Of a stretch of DNA of 64,000 nucleotides, positions 35,700-47,023 are shown piece after piece (the first letter of the stretch is position 1; each line of letters begins with the position of its first letter). Both the position numbers and the translations under genes were made by a program. A model generated the notes under the pieces. The model made no database searches and was not told the origin of the DNA. It saw only the letters and a program-made list of their open reading frames with translations. The stretch spans positions 95,467-159,466 of the forward strand of contig NW_025931820.1 of the NCBI RefSeq assembly GCF_000764305.2, read 5' to 3'. The stretch comes from Hyalella azteca (taxonomy: Eukaryota > Arthropoda > Malacostraca > Amphipoda > Hyalellidae).

Positions 35700-35916
35700 G
35701 TTGTATTGATATTAAAAGAGATTCAGAACCAGGAAAGCAGCATCACATGTCATTAAGTAAAAATTTAAAAGCAAAGAATAGTCCACAAAAATTCATATCT
35801 TTATAGAATCTATAAAGATATGAATTTTTGTGGACTATTCTTTGCTTTTAAATTTTTACTTAATGACATGTGATGCTGCTTTCCTGGTTCTGAATCTCTT
35901 TTAATATCAATACAAC
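35700..35916. repeat. Perfect palindrome, 107-bp arms, 3-nt centre
   Basis: The left arm (35700-35806) and right arm (35810-35916) are exact reverse complements over 107 bases, separated only by AAT at 35807-35809. The inner part of each arm (35817-35858 in the right arm) matches, at about 38 of 41 bases, the minus strand of 46543-46583, the terminal part of the Penelope-like remnant. Such long, tightly closed palindromes are unstable, so it is either very recent or an assembly or library artefact. Confidence 0.97.
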
Positions 35917-35950
35917 TTTTAAACTTTAAAACTTTAATATCAATACAACT

Positions 35951-36008
35951 CTTTTAAATTTTTAGTCAACTTGCGATTTAAGCAAATAAGTGACATTAAT
36001 GTCTTTAA
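35951..36008 (+). repeat. Penelope-associated terminal motif, first copy
   Basis: CTTTTAAATTTTTAGTCAAC followed by TTGCGATTTAAGCAAATAAGTGACATTAAT is about 80% alike over 58 bases to 47546-47604, which borders the Penelope-like remnant. It lies 35 bases beyond the perfect palindrome, so both terminal sequence types found around the element at 46.5-47.6 kb also occur here. Confidence 0.6.
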
Positions 36009-36684
36009 GTATACGAAGTTTTCACGTCAAGTAATAACATCATAACGCTGCAGTCGTCCGGCATCGGCAGGTGTTGTTCAGCAGCTATATGAGGCAACTA
36101 CCTTGCAGATTCTGCAGCTCTATTAAGCATGCAGATGGTCCAGAGATTATGCGCTACTTCCAGGAAAAAAATTTAGAAACCGCGTTATTTATGCAAGAAC
36201 TTTACTGAACAGCTGCCGTCTCGCCGGAGAAAGGGAAATAAGCGCACAGATGACCACTTAACTCGTACCATTTCCCTCACTTTAATACGTCCTATGCATT
36301 GAAATATTAAAGATTAAGACTAAAGTATGACATTGGGAGTAAATCTTACAGGCATTGATGGGATGTATAATGTATTCGTTTTACTAAAAAGCTGATTCAG
36401 AATAGTCGTAGATTAATTTCATTATGACATTGACGAAATCTTGAAGATTCGTTCTCAATATTATAGCTAGATTACTTTATATGAATTCAAAATTAGCATA
36501 AATTATTGGTATCGAAACAGGTTAGGTTGCGCAGGGATCATTTCATAGAGCGGCGTTGCAATCCCCAAACAAATCATTTCATTTGCAAGCAAAATATTCA
36601 CTCTTGTTCCATGTATTCCAATCAACACCCAGTTTAAAAGATACTTAAGAGATTCAATATAAGCAAAGCTAAGCTTGTATTACA
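36009..36684. other. Non-coding stretch
   Basis: Nothing recognised. Confidence 0.55.
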
Positions 36685-36765
36685 TTATTATATATTATAT
36701 TATATTATATTATATTATATTATATTATATTATATTATATTATATAATATTATATTATATTATAA
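36685..36765. repeat. ATTAT pentanucleotide microsatellite
   Basis: About 15 units of ATTAT/TATTA with two small interruptions. Confidence 0.95.
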
Positions 36766-39455
36766 ATGAGCTTTGACACCCTACGATTATATTTCTGGAA
36801 GTTTATAAGTTTTCTGATGGACATGGACAGTACATTTGGTACGTGCGAGACATAGCTTCTTATATGTTGTAGCTGCATTTTTGTTAAGACAGACCTTATT
36901 ATTACAACTGGACTAACGGTACAGCTGTAGTATTCCAGGGCTGAATATAACCTGGATATGTCATGCCACGCTGTTCGAAAATACGCCAGTATTGGCAGAA
37001 TTAACTGAAACTATAATGTGGAAAAGTTATATGTTTTTAAGCGTAAAGCTCTCTTCTTTTTAAACGTTCAGATAAGGTAATATTGAGAGCCAAATGGACT
37101 AATTATTCGGAATTAGTAGTTAGTTACTATCGTTATTCGGGGATGTAATAGAAAGCAAAGAACAAATAAATAGTTACTGAGGGAAATTCATAATGAAGAG
37201 CAGATTCAGAAAAAACTAAATTATTTTCCTGATTTGGGAGCAGAATTGAGACGCCTAAATTTAGAGTGAATTATTCATAAGCATAAATTTTCAATTATTT
37301 TTTGAGGATGAAACTTATCTTTAATTTCAAACTAAAATAAATATGCTAAATGAAAAGTCATGCCGCCCAAATAAATGAAAATGATTTTTTTGAGGATCCG
37401 TAGCCGGAGTTGTTTTACTCATTAAAATCTTTCACTAAATTATTACTAGCAATGACTAGGATGAGGTTATATAAATGAGATTCAAATTTACGAAATTGCA
37501 AAAGAAATGAAATATTAATAATCCGTCTTCATTGTCAGACTCCTTGGTGAAAAATTTCCTGGTGTTCGATTCAAAATTTCAAAATGACAGAAGTTATTCA
37601 ATAATAATGTAATTTACAAACTTTCAACATTCTCATTTATTTTTGACACGTTGTTTACATTGTTATTCAGTAATCGATTACAAACTGAAACCTGGATATT
37701 ACGATAGATTATTTTCAGCACTTCCAAATATACCAATACTTTACCAAAAATTACCGAGAAAACGAAACTGCGTAGCGAAGAAAGAAATTATCAGATGCCA
37801 AGGCGGGGTGGCGTGCATATCTCTGGCAGCCAAAGCTTTTCTTTGTTGAATATGACCTTAAACCCGATGACCTTGTGGGCACCAATACCTCGATGACCTC
37901 ACTCATGCGTGACCCTCGAATAATGTTCCACTATATATTCAGCGAGGGAAAATAGATCGTTAATGGTGAATCATTGCCATGACCGAATCAAACGTTTGTT
38001 TCTGGTCATCTATGATAGTAGTTCAACTTGTAGCAAGGGCGGATATAATTTTTATGATAATCATCTGGCTAAGATTATTCCAGTATTTATCTTAACAAAA
38101 TAAATAAAATTAACGAAACAGCGCTATCAAGCATGAAGAATTTCATCGCCTGACATAGTGGAATGGCTTGATTTTTAAATACAAAATCTCTCGACGTTAC
38201 CGACCAAAATTCAAAACTGTTTGATGACACTTGAGACTTAATCCCGAATTGATGTTCAATAACGAGCTTTCAGTCACGTAGCGGCAATAAGGATTTACTA
38301 ATCATGCCTTTTATGTAGCGATTTTGAACAAATTGTACAAATGGAGTGCAAATGCTGCAAACGAAACGTATTTTTTTCATTTTTATAAGCTAGAAGAGCA
38401 GAAACTGTTAGAGATAGCGGAGAAAGGAAATTAGCTATAATACATAGTTGCTATAGAGTAGAAAAGAAGTTTTTAAAGTATTTTTTCATATCGGAATTCA
38501 ACTCCAATTGGACAATCATACGATTCTAATTTGAAATTAAATATGAGCAAACATTCAGTTATAAACGGAATTGGAAGTATCATAATTTGAAATCAAGATT
38601 CGTTCTCATGGAAGAACAATTCTTAGGTTCGGTCCTGCGGTGCAGTTGGACTTGACCTCCGACTGGTCGCCCAGCAAAATACTTTCCGACGACGCGACCT
38701 ACTGGCAGTTACGGAGATGACGAAATAAGAAAAATTACCCTGAGAATCAAAAGAATTTTCCCTGAAATGACATGCAACGGAATCCCAGCGTGGGTGAAAC
38801 CACGTTGTTCTTCAGAGCTTGGCCTTGCATCACGGAGGTTCAAGGGAATTGTAAAGAGTTTGTAATTCATCCTGCATTTTCGTGGGGACTTTTCGAATGC
38901 ATACTTCATGTTTGCGCGTAAAATTACTTGTTTATAACAGATTCCTGAGATGCTGTATTCATGTTTTGAGAGTGACGATACTGGTGACACAAATGTTCTT
39001 GTCTGACAAAAAATTTCGATGGTGATTGTGTGAGAAAATTTTGTCTGTAAAGAGACTTTGCTCTATGCATTCACTATCAATTTTTTTCGACTTTAAAAAT
39101 TGATTTTCTCCAAAAAATGAGATCAAAGCGTCTTTGTTTTAGTCGGTTGAAATACAGTAAATTACTTATTATCTTTTATTTAAAAGTCGATTTATTATTA
39201 TCTCGTTTAGTGTATATAGTTCAGAAGACTGTATTTGTCCTAGTGTTGTAATATTATCAGTAAAATAAGAGGGCGGATTTCAGTGGCTCGTCAGGGCTCT
39301 CTGTAACGCCTCGCAGGCTCGTAAAGCGAACCATAAACGCAAGGCGCCTTCAAATTATAGGCCCTCCGTAGTCTGGGCCGTAGCACGGATACGCGTGTCA
39401 CTGAACCGCCTCAAGTGGCTTGGACGGAGAAAAAGTTACGTCCGGCGAGCTTTCG
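36766..39455. other. Non-coding stretch
   Basis: AT-rich. A GC-richer part at 39270-39455 has no convincing frame. No gene recognised. Confidence 0.5.
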
Positions 39456-39683
39456 ATTTCTAGAATGAACCGTTGGGCTTTACTTTACCAAGTAAACTCC
39501 TAAGTGACTGAAAGAGAATTATTCGTTTTGTGCAACAAACGGACAGAAGAATAAATTAATTGTTAATTTCTAGAATGAACCATGAACCGTTGGGCTTTAC
39601 TTTACCAAGTAAGCTCCTAAGTGATTGATAGAGAATTATTCGTGTTGTGCAACGAACGGATAAAAAATAAATGAATTGTCAAG
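39456..39683. repeat. Tandem doublet, unit about 110 bp
   Basis: ATTTCTAGAATGAACC starts both copies (39456 and 39566). They share CGTTGGGCTTTACTTTACCA, CTCCTAAGTGA and AGAGAATTATTCG. The second copy has an internal 9-base duplication of ATGAACC(GT). Confidence 0.92.
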
Positions 39684-40004
39684 ATATAGTTATTGCGTAC
39701 GTTGTTTATGGCCTTGAACGCGTAATTCGATCGAGCTTACGAATTGATTCCAGGTAACAAAGTGACTTTCCACTCTAATGTCAATTATAGGTGGTGAATA
39801 AGGGAGCTTACAATCAAATGAAATTGCACGAGTTTTTTTCCACAACTTATATAATGAGAGCAATGTAAATGTAAAAAATGAGAGCAATGTAAAAAAATAA
39901 TTGTTGATTCATAGTTTCCAACATAGATCCGAACTCAACAAATCAAATTTTATCCTTTAAAAACATGTTAAACGAAATTACAACACCATTTAACAGTGAC
40001 TTAC

Positions 40005-40070
40005 AGACGCAGCGGCTCACGATCACATGTGTTGTCTGGCGCGGTTCGCTCATCCACTTTAGCCACGGGC
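40005..40070 (-). CDS. Candidate 66-bp internal exon, unknown product
   Basis: On the minus strand an acceptor (CTTGTTTACAG) is followed by 66 GC-rich bases and then a consensus donor, GTAAGT (39999-40004). Length divides by three, so inclusion or skipping would keep frame. One open phase reads PVAKVDERTAPDNTCDREPLR; another is open too. The frame continues upstream to about 40225 without a stop. No family is recognised and no partner exons were identified, so this rests on splice signals and composition only. Confidence 0.3.
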
Positions 40071-40224
40071 CTGTAAACAAGACTGGGTCGGGCGTGCAAA
40101 CAACGTGGATGGGGGCGCTCGTTAAGCGCCGACCAACGTAATATACACCGCTGGCTTCGCTCGTATGTCAACACCACGACATCAACGAAACTCGACCATG
40201 TTTTTCTTAACCATCCGACTATCA

Positions 40225-40380
40225 TTGATCGGGTATCTTTCCGTAAATCTATCGGATATTTTTTTCAGAAATCGATCGAAATTATTCTCGGACATCGATC
40301 AAATTAATTTTCGAGCATCGATGGAATTTTTTCGAACAGCGATCGATTTTTTTTCGAATATCGATCTCATTTCTTCCTGA
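40225..40380. repeat. Degenerate repeat carrying clustered ATCGAT words
   Basis: Five or six units of 21-23 bases, each with a T-rich half (ATTTTTTTC) and an ATCGAT or close variant (AATCGATCGA, CATCGATCAA, CATCGATGGA, GCGATCGATT, TATCGATCTC). In flies ATCGAT/TATCGATA/CGATA words are bound by DREF and BEAF-32. Whether this is regulatory or merely a decayed minisatellite cannot be told. Confidence 0.6.
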
Positions 40381-40707
40381 CCATTGAATCACTATGGCCC
40401 CAGCATTACAATGTTTTGTCAAGATTTGCGGAGAAGAGTTACATCAAAAATACCGATTTCATCTGATTACAAAATCTTAAAAACCCTGCACAAATAAAAA
40501 CCCCTACATACGTACACTAAGTGTTTTCACTGAACAAGAATGTGACCGGTAATTAAGATACACATGAAAAAACTAGAGATTGTTTGTCCATGAAAGAACA
40601 TTATTAAATTCTGTTCTATTCCAACTAATTAATGTATAAATAAATCCTTACAAATCCCGAATGATCTTGACATATTCGTGTTGAAGTATATTATTTATTT
40701 TATACGT
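40381..40707. other. Non-coding stretch
   Basis: AT-rich; nothing recognised. Confidence 0.6.
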
Positions 40708-41505
40708 CCGCTGCTCATGCCACTGTTCATGCCGCTGTTCATGCCACTGTTCATGCAGCTGTTCATGCCACTGTTCATGCTACTGTTCATGCCACTGCTC
40801 ATGCCACTGCTCATGCCACTGTTCATGCCGCTGCTCATGCCGCTGCTCATGCTGCTGTTCATGCCACTGTTCATGCAGCTGTTCATGCCACTGTTCATGC
40901 CACTGTTCATGCCACTGCTCATGCCGCTGCTCATGCCGCTGCTCATGCTGCTGTTCATGCCACTGTTCATGCAGCTGTTCATGCCACTGTTCATGCTACT
41001 GTTCATGCCACTGCTCATGCTGCTGTTCATGCCACTGTTCATGCAGCTGTTCATGCCACTGTTCATGCCACTGTTCATGCCACTGCTCATGCCACTGCTC
41101 ATGCCGCTGCTCATGCCGCTGCTCATGCCGCTGCTCATGCCGCTGCTCATGCCGCTGCTCATGCCGCTGCTCATGCTGCTGTTCATGCCACTGTTCATGC
41201 CACTGTTCATGCCACTGTTCATGCCACTGCTCATGCCACTGCTCATGCCGCTGCTCATGCCACTGCTCATGCCGCTGCTCATGGCGCAGCTTATGCCGCT
41301 GCTCATGCCGCTGCTCATGCCGCTGCTCATGCCGCTGCTCATGCCACTGCTCATGCCACTGCTCATGCCGCTGCTCATGGCGCAGCTCATGCCGCTGCTC
41401 ATGCCACTGCTCATGCCGCTGCTCATGGCGCTGCTCATGCCGCTGCTCATGCCGCTGCTCATGCTGCTGCTCATGCCGCTGCTCATGCCGCTGCTCGTCA
41501 CACTG
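40708..41505. repeat. 12-bp minisatellite, about 66 copies with no indel
   Basis: Unit CTGCTCATGCCG and variants (CACTGTTCATGC, CAGCTGTTCATG). ATG falls at the same place in every 60-base line from 40741 to 41461, so no insertion or deletion has accumulated across some 790 bases. A higher-order block GCTGCTGTTCATGCCACTGT...CAGCTGTTCATG recurs at 40851, 40947 and 41019, spacings of 8 and 6 units. Both strands are fully open: plus 40678-41598 gives MPLLMPLF repeats, minus 40695-41564 gives SSGM repeats. Neither has promoter or splice support, so I call it a satellite, though selection for frame cannot be excluded. Confidence 0.95.
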
Positions 41506-42057
41506 TTAATCGAGCAGCACTTACGCTGGGATGAAGAGTCATCAGGACACTGCGGGAGGCGCAAGCGGCTTTACGGCGAAGAACTATCAAAAAAATAATG
41601 ATCCACCCTCGTTGATCTTGATATTAATGTAAAAACTTATTTCAATGCTGAGAAAATGGATCTGAGAAAGAAAAACTACGAACAAGGTAACGGACCAAAT
41701 AGATTCTAGCGCACGTATACTTTTGAAAAATATTGCATTGGAATTTTTTAATTGCAATATATAAGACAGGGTTCTAGATTATAAATAGCTACATGATGTA
41801 GCTATTTATAGCTATTTATATTCAGTCGTGATACTAGCTAATCGAATAGAACTACTCTAATTATAATTTTACACTTGGGTATACAAGAACTATAAAAATA
41901 AGATCAAACATTCCAGAATGCAATGAAGGTTATTGAATTAAATGATTTTTATATCATTATAGATAATACAAACCTGTTTTAGATTAGTTCAATACTTTAT
42001 TTGAATCTATATATTATTTGGAGAAAATTATTAATCTACCACGATAAGCAATTAATA
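41506..42057. other. Non-coding stretch with a 31-bp palindrome
   Basis: TATAAATAGCTACAT-G-ATGTAGCTATTTATA at 41780-41810 is a perfect palindrome with 15-bp arms and a one-base centre, followed by a further AGCTATTTATA. The rest is AT-rich and featureless. Confidence 0.7.
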
Positions 42058-42262
42058 CGGTAACTGTGTGACTGAGAACTACTGTAACTTAGTGACGGAG
42101 CAATACGGTAATTAACTTAGTGATAGAGCAACGCGGGAACTTAGTGACGAAGCACTACGGTAACTTAGTGACGAATCACTACGGCAACTTAGAGACGGAG
42201 CACAACTGTAGTTTAGTGCCAGTGTATCACGGTAGCTTAGCGATGTAACTGTAGCACAGTGT
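42058..42262. repeat. 24-bp degenerate minisatellite, about 8 copies
   Basis: Unit GTAACTTAGTGACGGAGCAA + TACG. Copies vary in length (22-28) and sequence, with the best-kept in the middle. Old array. Confidence 0.85.
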
Positions 42263-43971
42263 AGTATCCTCGTGATTGGGTTTCGTGATCAATCGGCAGG
42301 TGGATTACAGAAGCAATCTGGTGGATTGCTGGTCCGACAGGATCCGAATGAAGCGATCAATCCTGCGTGCTGGGATGCTGGCTCGGGATCCTCTGAGGTG
42401 ATGAGGATAGTGGCTGGTAAGATCATCGGAAAAATTCACGCTTAAAAATACAGTCTAAATGACATGAGTTTATGCTGATCTAGGAATACAACTATTAGAT
42501 TGAAAAATCTTATACATTTCAAATGTAATTAAATTCATATCAAGCGACCAATATTGGCCGAATATGCTGTAAAGAAATTGAAATTGAATGGCAAGACGAA
42601 GAGGTATGAAGAAAAATCATAGCAACTGCGAAATTTTCTGTAACCTTGCCATTTGGGCTGATTACCTAATTTTGCTACAGATCACAAAATAATTTTAAGC
42701 TCGAATTTGCTCTCTACGACATATTACGTGGAACAATTAAAAAAAAAATGTCAGTCAAACGGATTATTTTTGCTCTCAAAAATGTGCCTGAAGTAAGATT
42801 TGATTTCAAGCTGCAGTAAATAAGGTGCAGAATACAAGAGCACCGATACCATGGTTTTCCACAGCATCAGCACTAAGTTTAATAAAAAAATAAATCATCA
42901 GCTGGATGAAAAGTCCTTGAGAAATTCGTCAGCGAAAGTGAAGAATTTGCGATCCATATAGTGAGTTCATGCTTGGCTGGTTGTTCTCTTATCAGCGCGC
43001 ATCAAGCAGCCATTCACATTTGCTCTGTGAATATAAAATTCCGCCGCTCTATTCGAGTGCGCGACGTTTATAGTTCTTGCGTCAGTTTTTGCATGCGTCT
43101 TCGATTGCATGCAAATTGGCAAGCTCGTCCATGGAAGAGGGGGTCTTGGCAATCTTTTTATTGTCTGCTTTGTTCTTATGCTTTTATAATATAATTTTAT
43201 TGTGAGAGATTAGCAGATTAAAATTATCAAGTTACATAGACAAATAAAAGTTTAGATATAGGCATGCACCTTTCAACCCAATAAGTTTTAGGAACTACGC
43301 CATTAATTTGGGATTAAATTAAATTGGTCTTGAATCTTCGAAGTTACTTCAAGTCCTTACTAGCATCAGACGAAATGGGAACCGGTATACAAACGCCTCA
43401 AATTTATTTTGATTAAATCGCCTATTCCTTCATTTCGCTTGAGAAACAGCAGACTTGAAGATCTTCCCACTGTAGAGCGGCAATAAATCTCCACAAGCAC
43501 ACCCAGGGCACAGAGCTTCTCAGTTCCTGCCCACCTGACGGATAAACTACGTTCAATGGTAGATAAATTTATGGTCTTTGGCCCTATAGGAGCAGAATTA
43601 TAAGGATGGTAAACAAGAAGATGTGATCTTATCTAAAATTACCATCGCCACTTCCTTTTATTTGCCGTGCAAGAGAGCTTGTCTGTGCTCCACATGCAAA
43701 TTACTTGAGACATGCAGAAATTGGCTTTCATTTATACATACCTATGATTGGAGTTCAGTGATCGCCTATAGGTGATAAGCCAAATGAGTGCAGTCTTCAG
43801 AGCCCTTATGTGGTACCTAAGAGCAGGTCGTTATCGCTGTTATTTCTTGGTAGCAATTAGCAGTTGGTAGCTCTGATGGTATGCACGATGAGGGACTTTC
43901 TTTGATCTCGACGAACTTACGCTGCGTACGAGTGAAAGTTGTTCTATAATGTTATGCATGGAACTGTGACG
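42263..43971. other. Non-coding stretch
   Basis: GC-richer at 42960-43150, where two frames oppose each other and GCATGCAAATTGG resembles a POU octamer. No gene recognised. Confidence 0.5.
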
Positions 43972-44166
43972 TTAATGGAACCTTATTGCAAATGGTTCGA
44001 GTAGCTGGAGTGTTTCGATCGCTCCACGAACCGGTGGTTTAGGTTGATGTGCAATTAGACGTAAATTAAGCAGCCGTATCAACAACACCCTACTCATGAT
44101 TGGCCTGCTTTGCATATCTGAAAGTGACCTCGGAAAAAGTTGCCCATGCTCTCTCCGCCGCATCAA
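43972..44166 (-). pseudogene. Possible Tc1-like transposase N-terminal fragment
   Basis: The minus-strand frame reads MSRVLLIRLLNLRLIAHQPK, then PPVRGAIETLQLLEPFAI. This loosely follows the second helix-turn-helix of Tc1-type transposases (xSxxTVxRRLxxxGLxAxxPxxKPxLTxxHRxxRLxFA). The key basic positions are largely lost and the frame stops soon after. Downstream DDE motifs are not visible. A weak resemblance. Confidence 0.25.
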
Positions 44167-46334
44167 CTGACGCCATCTATCGCAGTCTGTGCATCAATGA
44201 AGACATTCAATAGAATGAGATTGTATTGTGCCAAAGAAATTCACCGATGGTCTATCCAAGTTCATTCTTCAATTGTAAGAATATTTTTATGTGTAACTAA
44301 GTCTTTCATCAAGTTATAGTCACATCTAATGTTTGAAAAATTTGTCAAGCACGCTAGAAGTTTTCTTATTTGTGAAAAACTATACAAAATGAACGAATTC
44401 TTCAATCTTTATTGAATGAATCTCTAATGAATTGAATTTTCAAATAATAAAGTTAATATCATCGAAAAAAAGAAAAAATATGCCCGGTCTAATTAATTTG
44501 TATAGATGGGGTATTTGAGTGTATCAGAGGCTAGAAACAAAGTCCAAGTTTATTCGAAGAGATCATCGGCCGAGAACTTGGTTGATCTGTTACAAGCTCG
44601 AGCGATTTACTGAAGCTACAAAGGCTCTGAAGATTAACTCACGCTGCTCCTCTGAGAAAACAATGAAAAGAGAGGCTCAGAAAACAATCTAGAGCGCGTG
44701 GCATTCCACTTCTGTGTTAGTATTTACCGTTTGTGCTGCAATTCATGCACTAGAAAATCTTGCAGGCATTTTTCATTGGTACGACTATGCTACTAAAAAA
44801 ATTTTTAGGCCACTAATAATGGAACTAAAAGAAAAAATAAAAATAACAAAAAACATGACTGTAGTTCCTAAAATAACCCACTATTACATTCATGGCTGTG
44901 GATGACAGATTATCTTCATGCAATTCAACACAATTATTCTCACTCTTCATTATTGACGCGGGAGAACTATTTTGTGTTGATCGCTGGCAGCGCATCCGCA
45001 ATAGAGATACGAAGCTGGGAATTATTTCTTTACAGCGTTTAAATTACGCAATGGTCTGCAAATTGCTTCATTTGACGAGCGTCGTAAAACGAGATTTGAG
45101 TTCACATTTCCTGTGTTCTGGTAAATTGAAACAATTACGACAAACTTTAATTTGCCGACGGATGCATAAAACCGAGTTTTCTGTTTAAACTCAAGCTTTT
45201 TATACGTTTTGGTATCTTCAGAACATATGGAAATTATAATTGCATATTCGTGCATCTCTTGATAGATTGATGGAGCAAATCACGAAAGGAGAGCGAGGAA
45301 ATTATAATTGTTTATTGCGCAGATTATCTATGTCTGTCGTCGAAACGAGCAGCCGTTTAGCTGAAATGAAACGCTAAGAAATTACTAAGATCCGAAAGTA
45401 AACATTAAGTTTTGATTAAAGTAGCCGAAGCAGAAAATGTTTCAAAAGTTTCGAACTTGTAAAAAAACTATCGTTTTGCATTAACTCGGATTAATTATAA
45501 TTACTCGACCAACTTCAGACAGTGATATAATTTTGAATCATCTTCAATTATTCTGATAATCCCTAGCTGCAAAACCTTACAGAGAGGTATGCACGAATTC
45601 TCGAACGAAGAATTCGAAGAAGAACGAATTGTGAATAAATTATGTGTGTTACTTTCCGACGTTCAGATTTATTTATCCTTCAATGTTGAGATTGCAGGTT
45701 TATTTTCGAACTGGAATATAGTGATGATGTGTACCTGATAGTAAACTGCTGATATAATTCAGAAACAAAACAACAAAACTGGCTCAATAACTGAGTGACT
45801 TGCTTCTCACGCATGGCTGGAATTCGCGTCGGAAATAGTGATGAATAATGCCGGAAGCTGATATCATAATTCGTGTTTTCTAATAATAAAAGCTAACAAT
45901 CTTCTATTGATATTCATGATGTTAACGAGTACACAGCTAACAACAATGAGTTTCGTAAAGATTTCGGTTTTATCAATGAAAAAATAAAATTAATATATTG
46001 AATACTTTTTCAAAGGTAACCCTATAGAGACAACCATTTTAAATATAATAGGAACAAAATATTCTTAAAAACGAGTACAGATAAGCATGACAAAAGCTCA
46101 AACATTGGATTGAAAACTGAATAAATATGTAATAGTTCGTGGAGTGGTATGTTTATTCTGGTGTTTCTGGTCGTTCAGTTCATAGGTGCACTGTAACAGT
46201 AGAAGTAATCCGACATATAACAGGTGAATTGAACAAATGAATGAACAATATTAAATTGATAACATTAGCATTATCTGTATAATTAATCGCTACATAATTA
46301 TTATATTATTTCCACTTAACTGTTAATTAAACAT
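44167..46334. other. Non-coding stretch
   Basis: AT-rich; frames at 44714-44905, 44892-45188 and 45022-45255 (opposed) are of chance length. Nothing recognised. Confidence 0.5.
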
Positions 46335-46515
46335 AAAAAATATAACTCAGTACTCACTGCAGTGAGTGACAGAGAGCGCATTTTCTCGTCGACGAAAACT
46401 TGAGGTTCTCGGACGGACGGACAGACGGACGGACAGACGGACAGACAGACAGACAGACGGTTATTGCGAGCACAATAGTGCATTTTCTTCCATAAATGAG
46501 AAAATGCGCTAAAAA
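46335..46515 (-). mobile_element. Microsatellite-core dispersed element, copy C
   Basis: Reverse-oriented copy with the longest core, a GGAC/AGAC tract of about 60 bases. It keeps the palindrome TACTCACTGCAGTGAGT, the GAGCGCATTTTCTCGTCGAC end and the AATGAGAAAATGCGCT end. It sits 28 bases from the Penelope-like remnant at 46543. Confidence 0.8.
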
Positions 46516-46595
46516 TGCGTAAGTTGTGCATAACTTAACACTAGAAATTTAAAAGTAAAGAACAGTCCACAAAAATTCATATCATTTTAGAAAAC

Positions 46596-46621
46596 GTTTC
46601 GGAGTCCAGCTCCATTGTCAG
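46596..46621 (-). ncRNA. Degenerate hammerhead-ribozyme-like core
   Basis: The minus strand reads CTGACAA, TGGAG, loop, CTCC, GAAAC: the order of a hammerhead core (CUGAUGA, stem II, GAAA). GGAG and CTCC can pair as stem II. CTGACAA differs from CUGAUGA at two conserved positions, so catalysis is unlikely. Its place in the 3' end of the Penelope-like element fits the known distribution of such motifs. Confidence 0.35.
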
Positions 46622-46843
46622 TTCGTAGAATCTAGATCACAAATTAGAAGTCACAAATTAATACAATGATAGCACAGAACGAAATTAAAAACCTAAATTT
46701 ACAAATAATAGACAGAGCACAAAAAAATATTTATTCATAATTTCAAGGGGATAGGAGCCAACAGATGAATTCAAACTGGGCCTAAGTTTAAAAATGTTCA
46801 TGGATTCTAAAATACGCAAATCTGAAATACCAGAGGTGGAAGT

Positions 46844-47023
46844 TTACACCCTAAAGCCACTGTCAGAAACAGGGACATCACACTGCTCGGCGTGAGTGCG
46901 CAACAGCCGAATGAGGGGGCGCGATAACAACTGTCCGGACCTACAACTCCTGCCCTCATGTTCAGCGACCCTGGAATAAAGATTGCGTGACGTCATCCCG
47001 ACGTACGCAGATGCACATCGTGC
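46844..47023 (-). pseudogene. GIY-YIG endonuclease fragment of a Penelope-like element
   Basis: The frame, open between stops at 47024-47026 and 46844-46846, reads ARCASAYVGMTSRNLYSRVA, then EHEGRSCRSGQ, a proline-bearing link, and HAEQCDVPVSDSGFRV. AYVGMTSRNL...R..EH is the YIG half and following helix of the GIY-YIG nuclease as found at the C-terminus of Penelope-like elements; C..C before AYVG matches the cysteine-containing stretch often seen just ahead. The upstream in-frame codons across the stop (YC-stop-AR-C) keep the spacing, so a single nonsense change has split the domain. The first GIY strand is not clear. In life the nuclease nicks target DNA for retrotransposition. Here it is dead. 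Confidence 0.65.

Noticed and set aside
40678..41598. A 306-codon open frame (MPLLMPLF repeats) and a 289-codon antisense frame as protein genes
   Set aside because: Both follow from a 12-bp tandem repeat with no internal stop in any register; there is no promoter, splice or composition support.
46316..46531. SVCPSV-type frames (also at 52075-52320) as cysteine-rich peptides
   Set aside because: They are readings of the CCGT/CTGT microsatellite inside a dispersed element.
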